NCBI GenBank assembly: GCA_029641185.1
Contig: JAPWGK010000006.1
Coordinates: 124,001-188,000, forward strand
Length of the DNA stretch: 64,000 bases
Direction of reading: 5' to 3'
From: Pseudofabraea citricarpa
Lineage: Eukaryota > Ascomycota > Leotiomycetes > Helotiales > Dermateaceae
Positions 42,308 to 50,972 of this stretch are shown here, in pieces; within the stretch, counting starts at the first letter, position 1; each line of letters begins with the position of its first letter. The translations under genes were made by a program, and so were the position numbers. Under the pieces are notes generated by a model. The model worked only from the letters and a program-made list of their open reading frames with translations, did not search any database and was not told where the DNA came from.

Positions 42308-43259
42308 CTTGATATATCACCACGCAAGGCACAGAATATTGTTGAGGTTTGAAGGTGGGGTAAGGACACGAATCTACAGATTTCTGAATGAGACGTGTTT
42401 CCATATTAAGGAAGGCTGTTTTCTTATATAGTGCATCAGACACAGCATGTAGAGCCCGTTATCGCAGATGGCAATGACTTACTTATCGTTCCTGTTGTAG
42501 CTGTTGGCCGTGTGGATCAGACTCCCCGCCGCAAGGAATTCCCGAAGGTGGGATGTAAAGTTTCCCGTCCAAGCCGAAAACATCAACTAGTTCAACAATC
42601 ACAATAGTGGTGGCAGATCATAGCGCCATGAACACGAAATGAAGCTTGTTGTTTTGGGATAATTTTATTACGGAATAGAAAATAGCGCAAAGCCCCTGCC
42701 GGCGTGGGACATAGCTCGCTACCAGTTTGTAAATACTGATGCTAATGGATTACTGAATCTAGACGACGTTGAGAAAAAGGAACAACTAGTTGCACACATA
42801 GTGGTTCGATTTGTTGGTCTTTCGACATGGAAAAAAAATCCGGCTATCAAGCCCCTCTGCAATATAAGAAGTCGATTCAGGCAAGAAGAAAGCCTTAAGA
42901 ATTGATATTGATTCTGAACATGACTTTCGAAATATATCCTTTGTGTTAAACCACACCCTTTGGAGGACAAGAGGCTGAATACAACTGAACAAGGGACGTA
43001 GAAGTAGCTCTACCACCGCATGTTAGACATTAATCTTATGGTTGTGTTAAGAAGAATGCATATGCTTAGGGTGGAATGTGTTAGGTGAAGCTGTAACATC
43101 ACAGGCAGGTATCGTGAAGAATGATTTGAATCGTCTTGTATTTCGTTATCATAATTCAGCCATGCGCCTCCTACCTGATCAGCTCTGCCGAGAGACCATC
43201 CCCGAAAACGCCTGTGGGTATCGTACGTAGTACATAGTATTGGCATAATCAATGCATCA
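42308..43259. other. Intergenic, no gene seen
   Basis: About 950 bp between the amidase start and the 3' end of elongin C, both minus strand. It should hold the amidase promoter. Only short frames without features occur. Confidence 0.5.
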
Positions 43260-43937
43260 TCAAGCTGGAGAATAGTCAGTTAGCGATTCCAGATTAGAGT
43301 AGGAGTTGATGATAACGTACTGTCTAGAAAATCTGCTGCCATCAACAGCTCTAGGCATAACTCGGGAGGAATCTCCATGTCGGGAACATCTTCGCGATTT
43401 CGGTTCTTATGATTGTAGTAGAAATACTCGGCCACCTTCTCGAGCACGATGCCGCTAGACTCTGTCAGCTTCTGGCTCCCTACCACCATATCGCCGGATC
43501 CACATCTGAAATGCAAGGCTTGAAGACGCAAGCAGGTCTCAGATCAAGTGTAAAAGTGTCACTCAGCGTCACTGCTTTGCTCCTGGGGAGAAAGAGGGTC
43601 TGTCGACGTAAAGTGCTTGTTTTCATCACTGACTGCTCTGTCCTCCTCCCCAAGACCAGATCTGTTGGAATGGTTGACCGACGGAGGATATGAAATAGCA
43701 TACTTGATCTCATCAAACTTGACGCGTCCGGTAGCAGACTCTGCGAACCCACCTGTGCAGCACAGCGTCAGTATTGACTGCCACGACAAACCTTGGAGAC
43801 GGCGACGAACTCTTTGGGTCTAGGGACCTCTTGATGACTCCGCTTGTGCAAGCGGCCTCGCGCAAGACGACGAACTCGAAGCCATCGTTGGAGACCAGAG
43901 TGACATATTTGCTCAAGTTCTGGGTGGAGGATGCCAT
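43260..43937 (-). CDS. elc1: Elongin C
   Basis: Skp1/BTB-fold adaptor linking cullin ubiquitin ligases to substrate receptors, and a component of elongin complexes; acts in nucleus and cytosol. Four exons: 43811-43937, 43704-43752, 43321-43454, 43260-43264, giving 104 aa. Features: KYVTLVSNDGFEFVVLREAA, SGFAESATGRVKFDEI, and GIVLEKVAEYFYYNHKN followed by DVPDMEIPPELCLELLMAADF. The last coding exon is only 5 nt (CT-TGA), completing LDT-stop; the preceding intron has a GTACGT donor and a clear CTAAC branch. Without that last splice the protein would end in an unrelated 11-residue tail. The first donor is GTTCGT. Length matches elongin C (about 100-112 aa). Confidence 0.93.
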
Positions 43938-45187
43938 TGTGGGCTTTAAATGTGGTTGTGGGTTGAAGGACCGACGCGATTTTCATGGACGCGAGAAAAG
44001 CAGCTGACTAATCCCAGCTAGGACAGCTCGGACAGCTACTTTAGGACCATGTGCTCGTCTGATACTGGAATTCTGCACAAGCGATATGAATGAAAAGAAG
44101 CCAAGAACCCGGACATGTATGTTGTCTCCTCCTGTCTCTTTGTTGCCTTCTGTATGTCTGTGTTATGTTGTCCTTCACAAAGCCATAAATAGCCAAGCTA
44201 CACATGGTGGCACAAGAATTGAGGGTAAAATCCTACTGTCCAAAAGCCAATATCAAACAAGAAGACATTATGTGTGTATGAAGGGTACTCCCGCTGCATC
44301 GGTGGTACTGTATTTTGGCTACGAAATATGTCTGTTCTGCACCTTCAAATGTATACTTTTGACTGGTCTTGTAGGCGGCTCGTTTGACTTTCGAGCCAGG
44401 TTAAAACACACACATGGCTATCAAAGACTCGCAACAATGCTGATTGTTGTTGGGTAATTAGACCCGTCCTTCCTGGGACCGTGGTGGGTTTTCATTTCCT
44501 ATGTCGTAAGCTTTGTCTGATATAGGGTTTGAGTTTTCCGGTGGTTGAAGGTGTAGGCCCATCTCGACTGTCGGCTATCGTACCAAGTGGATACAACAAT
44601 AATAATAATGGGTTTCCCCCTTCACCACTACTGAACCAGCAATAAGTATGGTAGAAGCCTTCTAAGTTCTCGCAGATGGGAATCGACACGACCGACACGT
44701 GATGGATTACTTATTCTGTCTCTTGTGTCTCTCTCGCTCCGGGACTTTATGGGCTTCCGGACTCCGTACGTAAAGTTTGTCGGGTGCCGCTACAGTCAGG
44801 AATGAATGATGATAGAAAATGGCCCCTGCAAAACAACTCTGCGCATGAATAAACGAGCCACAGCAGCCAGTCTCAGCCAGTTCCAGCCAGTCCTCCCGCT
44901 CCAAATTTAAAGACCCCCCCCGGCTCCAAATTATCATGTTGCATATTGCCCATTTCTTATTGCTGATACCCTCTGTGGCTGGCCGCGCCCGTATTTCGCA
45001 ACAGAGCATGTGCTGTCAAACTCCTTTTACCTGACATTGGCCGAGTACGACGCAGCCCTATTCATCGCATCTTTTTGAGCCTCCTACCTCTCACCTCCTA
45101 CCTACTTACCTACCTCTTTTGACCCTTCATGGACTTATCCCTATTGGCCATTGGTCCCCGTTCTCTCTTCTTCAGCAACTGCCCACG
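43938..45187. promoter_or_regulatory. Divergent region, elongin C and Aur1-like genes
   Basis: About 1.25 kb between outward-facing starts. Includes two copies of GGCTCCAAATT-like sequence (around 44899-44934) and a CTACCTAC-rich pyrimidine tract at about 45080-45120. A small upstream ORF of the Aur1-like gene lies at its right end. Confidence 0.45.
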
Positions 45188-45191
45188 ATGA
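45129..45191 (+). other. Upstream ORF overlapping the next start codon (ATGA)
   Basis: A 20-codon ORF (MDLSLLAIGP to CPR) whose TGA stop overlaps the ATG of the Aur1-like gene by two bases. If the mRNA starts upstream of 45129, ribosomes would meet it first and might reinitiate at the overlapping ATG. Transcript start is not known. Confidence 0.45.
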
Positions 45192-46500
45192 AAGACGTTC
45201 TGCGTCTTCCGGGGCGCTTGCTCCTCCATGTTTACAGGACCCTCCTGAACAGGTACGAACTATACCGCTGCGCAAACGCATCCTGAACGCCTACTGACAA
45301 TGGCAGGCATTCACTCTTTGGCTTGCTGAGGCACATCCTGATTAACATGACATTTATCCTGATATGGATAACTACCTTCAAGAATGGTAGGCAGCTTCCC
45401 AGAAATCCCGGCCGATGCGTTCCTGGCTTGCGCTGACCATCATCACCTAAACAGCCTGGCGAATTGATCCTGCAGTCCGACCCAAAATCCGAGTAAATTG
45501 GCTGGAGAGGGAGGACCATATCATTTTCGACATAACCATCCCGGGACTGATCATTCAGTTCACCATTGGGGCGTCCGGCTATGTTTGGATGTATTATCTC
45601 ACGCGACGATCCCGACTTTCAGTCCTTGCAGCCTTACCTCCGTTCCTCCTCAATATCCTTCACGCGGGCACCCACGAGCTCCATTCGGTTCTCGATGTTA
45701 TGGCGTGGATGACATATGGAGTAATACATTTTATATCGCCTTTCCTGGCAGCATTCTGGCTATGGCTTTTTGCATCTCCAGGTGTTGTGTCGATCTTTGC
45801 TTGGTGCTTCGGCATGCAGAACTGCTTGGGCATAATCACCCATCTGGCCTTTCCAACTGCTGCACCGTGGTACGGGGATCAGTATGGATATCCTCTTCCC
45901 CAGGGAAATTACAGCATGCTTGGCTCTCCTGCCGGCCTGGTCCGGGTGGATGAAGTATTTGGAACACACATCTACGAGAAAGCATTCAAGGCCTCCCCGC
46001 TTGTCTTTGGAGCCTTCCCGTCACTCCACGGCGCTTTCAGTACCTGCTGTTTCTTCTTCGTTGCGCGGTATTCTCGGAGAGGCGCATACATGCTTGGCGT
46101 TTATGTCCTCTGGCAGTTCTGGGCAACCATGTACCTTCGACACCACTGGCGCCTGGATTTGCTTGGGGGCCTCACATACTCAGCATTTGTGTTTTCCTTG
46201 TTCTCCAGGAGTTTGATCAGAATGGATAGAGCATATGCGACGGGTGTTAGTGGGGGTAATGGGTGGCAGAGATTATGGGAAGGAACGGTACTTCAATATG
46301 CCTTCGACAAGCAGCCCGAGCAGAGATACGAGAGTGTCCCAATCAATAATCTTGGGGAGGACGGAAGCTTTCGGACATCGATGGACGCACATGGCAACGT
46401 CAGAAGAGACGGAGACTTGGAGAGTGCGTGGGTGGATGATTTGGGAGCGACCTGGCGTGTAAAGGAACCCCCTGGGCCCCGTGGACCTCGGACGCTGTAA
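45188..46500 (+). CDS. Aur1-like inositol phosphorylceramide synthase or PAP2 paralogue
   Basis: Polytopic membrane protein of the PAP2/Aur1 family, predicted to transfer a phospho-headgroup to a lipid, in yeast phosphoinositol to ceramide in the Golgi. Exons 45188-45252, 45307-45386, 45455-46500 give 396 aa. Several membrane helices are visible. Aur1 hallmarks are the HLAFPTAAPWYGDQYGYPLP loop, YSMLGSPAGL, FGAFPSLHGAFS (His about 239) and MYLRHHWRLDLLGG (His about 278), which form the PAP2 phosphatase-like catalytic centre. The N-terminus differs from the standard filamentous-fungal Aur1, so this may be a second, specialised paralogue. The C-terminal 70 residues are hydrophilic and not family-typical. 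Confidence 0.85.
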
Positions 46501-47044
46501 CGCGACATGTATATGAAAAGGGTGTGGCAAAAATCTCTTTTGGAGCGTCTGGCATAGCATGTTCTTGGGATCTAGCGGGATTAATATAATAAGACGGCGT
46601 TGTGTTGATATATGAAGTTTAGGTTGAGGCTTAAAGCTTCCCTTCCAATGTATGGTTCTTGGAGATAGATAGCATGGACTTTGGAGAATACGAATGACCT
46701 TTTAATCAAGAAGTACTGCGCAGATGTGTATAAATATTTTTGATCCAGTCCATATTCTGATAAACATCCGAGCCTAATCTTAGAATTTGAAGTACTGCTG
46801 CGTTATTATACGGAGGCGTGGCAGTTTTAAATGCTTGATTGTGACCATATTTGGATTGCAGCAAATTGGTCACGTTTAAAATCGAATACTACCTTGGATA
46901 TTGGCTTGTCAAGCACTGAATCAAGGACGTTGTCAAAATATAAAGGTTACTCGCTTATCCTGATGTATAGACTTTTAGAAATTTCCATAGTTCTTGATAT
47001 TAATACCGAATCTATTTAAAATCTCATCTATATGATTTAAATGT
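46501..47044. other. Convergent 3' region
   Basis: AT-rich 544 bp between the stops of the Aur1-like and macro-sirtuin genes, presumably both 3' UTRs. No gene is visible. Confidence 0.5.
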
Positions 47045-48799
47045 TTATGCAACAGCCTTCTTCTTTCTCGATTCCTCTAAAATCTTTATTACTCCTCCAA
47101 TATCGCCTTGAATCGCAACACCCCAATCGGCATCCCAATCTGCACACGCATCGCTATCCAAGCAAATCTGAACGACCTTAACATGGCCAGCGGACGCCCG
47201 AGCGAGCGCTTCATTTGGCCAATGCAAAACCCCTGGCGTGGACCTTCCCACGCCAAGTTCTAGAATAACCGTCTTCTTCGACCTGTCGCTTAACAAGGCT
47301 TTCCGGAACTCCTTCCACCTCTTCTCTCCTTCTGCAAATGGCCGCTCGTTGAACCAGTGACCCGCGCGCACACAGATAAACACGTCGCCGCCGCAGTATT
47401 TGCACACGGGGACTTTGCTGGCATCTGTGAGGGTCTGTGATTTTGGCTCGAGGAAGGGAAGGGCTGCGTCGAGGAATGGCTGCGTGGGGAATGTAGCGTC
47501 TGGCCTACAATTCGCAAGGCACTGCAATACGGCGTATTGACCTTGCGGTGTGGAGATAGTCTGCGGTTCGAACCCGTTGGCTAGAAAGAGTCCGTCGGCG
47601 TTCGAGGTGCGGACGTGCACATTCGAGTCGAACGTCTTGGATATGCGTAGCAGGGAGCCGTAGAGATCTGATTTCGGCCAGTTGCGAATCATCTGTAGAT
47701 GGTGAAAGTAGTACCCCCATTTTACCTGTGGCGAGGGCCACTTCACTGGCCGGAAGAGATCGTATAGACATCTGAACCCGTATTGAAGGTAGCCTGGTAG
47801 GTGAGTCCGGAAGAGTTTCTTGGATGTATAATCTAAACCTGTCGATGCGGAAAGGCCAGCTCCCGCTGATATCACAAGTGTATCTGCCTCCTGAAGCCAA
47901 GATGCAGCGACTCCGATGGCTGAGCTCGGTGAAATCGCCCTGGGGATTTGAACGAGATCTTGGCGGCTAGATATTTCAACCCCTAGCGATTCCATAACCT
48001 GTGCGTACTCGTCATGATCATCCTCACTGAATACATCTAATATGACATCCGTGACGCTGGTTTTCGGATGGTCAGTGATCCATTGTTGAATCGTCGATAT
48101 TGCAATCTTAGCTGCAACATGTTGTGGAAATGCGAACAGACCGGTAGAAATACAGCAAAAAGCAATCACTTTCCTACCATCTTTCAGAGCAGGTAGTTTC
48201 TCGACTGCGTCTAAACAAGAAGTATAGCATTGCCCAAGTTGGCTTTTTTGTTCTGCCGTAGGTGCCGCACCGCGTGGTAACTGCGGACCAACGGTATGAA
48301 TGATATACTCTGCGGGGATATTATAGCCCTTGGTAACCTTCGCGAGTCCGACGGCTTCTTCCTTTCCCTGCTCTGTCATAATCTGCATGCATTCGTCTCG
48401 CAATCTTGGTCCAGCTGCTGCATGGATCGCATTATCGATGCAGGCATGAGGCGGTTGAAAACACCCCAGGAGTTGAGAATTAGCCGCATTTACAATCGCC
48501 GTGACTTCTGTCAATGTCGTGATATCTCCCCTCCACAGAGCTATTCTGACTTTCCCGCTCGGATTACTGCCGGGGATCGATGAGGATGGTGTAAGTAGTT
48601 TATGTGCTCTTTCTCTCTGTAATATGACATCGATGTCTTCTAGTATCTCGGGCGGCAATTCCGTGTTTGGGGATCGGACGCATAAAAGTGCTTTCATCAT
48701 TCTGAGTGAGTCCCAGCTGTCCAGCTCGTCTTCCTCGTTGGCATCGGGCATTAGGTAGTCGACGACCTTTGGAAGTCGTGTTGATGCTGTAGGATCCAT
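47045..48799 (-). CDS. Macrodomain-sirtuin fusion (zinc macrodomain plus class M SirTM)
   Basis: Intronless 584-aa gene. The macrodomain (about 83-275) has VNAANSQLLGCFQPPHACID; Cys113, His118 and Cys120 match the zinc-dependent macrodomain pattern, whose bacterial members remove ADP-ribose. The sirtuin part (about 290-584) has the NAD-binding SAGAGLSASTG, TSNADGLF and ILELGVG, and a possible zinc set Cys427, 431, 466, 469. At the canonical catalytic-His position the sequence reads TPQGQYAVLQC, with Gln instead of His, as in SirTM-type sirtuins that ADP-ribosylate protein rather than deacetylate it. Prediction: one chain that can write and erase ADP-ribosylation. The first 80 residues are a helical extension of unknown role. 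No targeting signal is obvious. Divergent from the FabG-like reductase. Confidence 0.88.
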   Translation of the reverse strand: MDPTASTRLPKVVDYLMPDANEEDELDSWDSLRMMKALLCVRSPNTELPPEILEDIDVILQRERAHKLLTPSSSIPGSNPSGKVRIALWRGDITTLTEVTAIVNAANSQLLGCFQPPHACIDNAIHAAAGPRLRDECMQIMTEQGKEEAVGLAKVTKGYNIPAEYIIHTVGPQLPRGAAPTAEQKSQLGQCYTSCLDAVEKLPALKDGRKVIAFCCISTGLFAFPQHVAAKIAISTIQQWITDHPKTSVTDVILDVFSEDDHDEYAQVMESLGVEISSRQDLVQIPRAISPSSAIGVAASWLQEADTLVISAGAGLSASTGLDYTSKKLFRTHLPGYLQYGFRCLYDLFRPVKWPSPQVKWGYYFHHLQMIRNWPKSDLYGSLLRISKTFDSNVHVRTSNADGLFLANGFEPQTISTPQGQYAVLQCLANCRPDATFPTQPFLDAALPFLEPKSQTLTDASKVPVCKYCGGDVFICVRAGHWFNERPFAEGEKRWKEFRKALLSDRSKKTVILELGVGRSTPGVLHWPNEALARASAGHVKVVQICLDSDACADWDADWGVAIQGDIGGVIKILEESRKKKAVA

Positions 48800-49796
48800 T
48801 ATGAGCTAAGATCGAGGTACAAAACTTGGTATTCGCAGTTCAATATCGCTATAGTAATGATTGTTTGAGTGACAGGTTTCGCGAGAATGTGGAAAAGGGG
48901 CGGTGATTGTGTTTAGCGAACGAGGTACTTGAAGCCTGAGTCTGTTCTTCCCTCTTCAAAAGCCCAACCAGATGAAAATCAAACGCGAGTGTAGATGCAA
49001 AACTTTTGTAATAACCAAGATAGACTGAGAAAGTATATTAAATACTCGGACATTTCATGAAACTCTGAACTTCCAATCCATCCTACATGACTAAGTCCTG
49101 ATCTGCTCACGCAAGCATACCGTAACCGAACGGAATCTTTTCCGCTACGCCTTCTTCGACTTTAACAGCAGAAGGATGCATCGAAAGAGATCAGGGAAAT
49201 TTATCAGAAATTTGACAGACAATACAGTCGGAGGTTCAATAGTTAAGATGCTCAAACAAGAAAAATACCACAGATTTATACACTCGGCTTACTTACGAGT
49301 TCTAGACACAGTGCTTACTACCTAGTCTGGGTAGAACGAAGCGAGAATAAATATGCCTCTTCAGAGCTTGCAATCCCTGGCTTGAATAGTTGCAAATGCT
49401 ATGTTGAAATAACAAGAGATACAATCCAAAAGTAAGTAAGAGAAGGTGCCTGCAAATGTCAAAGACGCCCATGAAACAGCCAAATATGCAAGTTAAACCT
49501 AATTAATAGCGAAGTCAATATGAACAGAGAGAGGTTCAGGAATTAGCTGGTTGATTTGAACCTTCCTGCCGAGAGAATATGATGTATATCACCTAAAAAC
49601 ACCCAGCCATCTCACTCTACAATACAAACTTATTACGAACCTGCACCTAATTAAGTCTAAGCTATCCTTGTGCAAAGATGCCATGATCACCACAACCAAT
49701 AGTCACGTGATACACACCAACCTCAAATCCCAGCATCAATTGATAGCCCATTCCATCACAAGCAACAAAGGCAAGCATCAAGAAAAAAGACGGACA
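48800..49796. promoter_or_regulatory. Divergent region, macro-sirtuin and reductase genes
   Basis: About 1 kb between outward-facing start codons, so both promoters lie here. AT-rich; no specific element is recognised. The reductase frame is open upstream to 49668, but that part does not look coding. Confidence 0.45.
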
Positions 49797-50889
49797 ATGC
49801 CTCTCTTACCACGCCCTCGAGTAGTTATCCAAGCAGCAGGCAAACTCTCCCAGCCGCTCCCTCGATTCTCCTCAACCACAAGCCCACGCACGTCACTCGA
49901 CGGCAAAAAAGTGCTCATCACAGGAGCAAGCCGGGGCATCGGTGCCGCCATCGCCAGCCGGTTCGCAAGAGAAGGAGCACAATGCATACTCGTGGGACGA
50001 AACTCGGCACGCTTGACTTCCACATTAGAGAGCCTGGCGCCAGCGCCAGCGTCAGAATCAGAACCACAACCACAACCACAGCATGCCATCAAGATAGGGG
50101 ATGTGGGATCACGGGATTTCTGGAAGGAGGGAGGCTTTGATGTACGTTATTTGACTTTCATGCTTCGTTCAATGGGCCGGACTTAATCGTGCTGCGATGA
50201 TAGAGAGACCGGATCGATGTCCTGGTTAATGCCGCCGGCGTAACGCACTACTCGCTCCTGGCTACGACCAAGAAGGACCTCCTCGACGAGGTGGTGCAGA
50301 CGAATCTCATGGGTACGATTTGGGCATGCCAGATTGTTGGGAAGGGTATGATGAGAAGGAAGAGTGGTATGTTTCTCTTTATCTTGCTCATCTGTGAAGT
50401 TGTTTGACTGCTTGACTAAAGTTTTGCACCCTAGGTTGTATTATCAATGTTGCTTCACTGCTTGGAGTTAAAGGTGGCAGAGGAAGTACAGCATATGCTG
50501 CTAGTAAAGCTGGAGTGATAGGTAACTTCTCGCCCTGTCGCACGGAATAGTTACTGACAAGATTGCAGGTTTGACACGATCTTTGGCGGCAGAAGTGGGC
50601 TCTATGGGCATTCGGGTTAATGTCATTGTGCCTGGCTATATCGAGACAGACATGACAGCAGGTAAGTTAAACCCTTCGTATGCATTAGGCTTCGATTTTT
50701 ACCATGAGAAATTCTAATATACAATTGATAGCCATGACGCCAGAAGCACGATCTCAAGCCTTAAACTCCATCCCTCTAAAACGCTTTGGTGAGGTTGCAG
50801 AGATTGCAGACGCCGCTGCGTTTTTAGCCACCAACAAATATGCCAACAACTGCGTGCTTAATATCGATGGCGGTCTAAGTGCCACCTGA
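49797..50889 (+). CDS. FabG-like 3-oxoacyl-ACP reductase, short-chain dehydrogenase, probably mitochondrial
   Basis: NADPH-dependent short-chain dehydrogenase/reductase, most like FabG/CBR4 and the fungal mitochondrial Oar1 role: reduction of 3-oxoacyl-ACP in mitochondrial fatty acid synthesis. Five exons: 49797-50141, 50204-50366, 50435-50521, 50569-50661, 50732-50889, giving 281 aa. The N-terminal 35 residues are basic without acids ([20 protein letters not shown]), suggesting mitochondrial import. Cofactor motif TGASRGIG at 42-49, VLVNAAG, and catalytic Ser177, Tyr190 and Lys194 (AYAASK). [10 protein letters not shown] and the C-terminal IDGG are FabG-like. An Ala/Pro/Gln low-complexity insert lies near residues 80-95. 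Substrate assignment is by resemblance only. The stop is 83 bp from the convergent uba2 stop. Confidence 0.87.
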
Positions 50890-50972
50890 TCTTTCTAAAA
50901 TAGTAGTAGTTACAGCCGAAAAGGAAGAAAGTGAAAGATGCGATGAGTGGTATCCCTCGGAAGCCATTGCCC

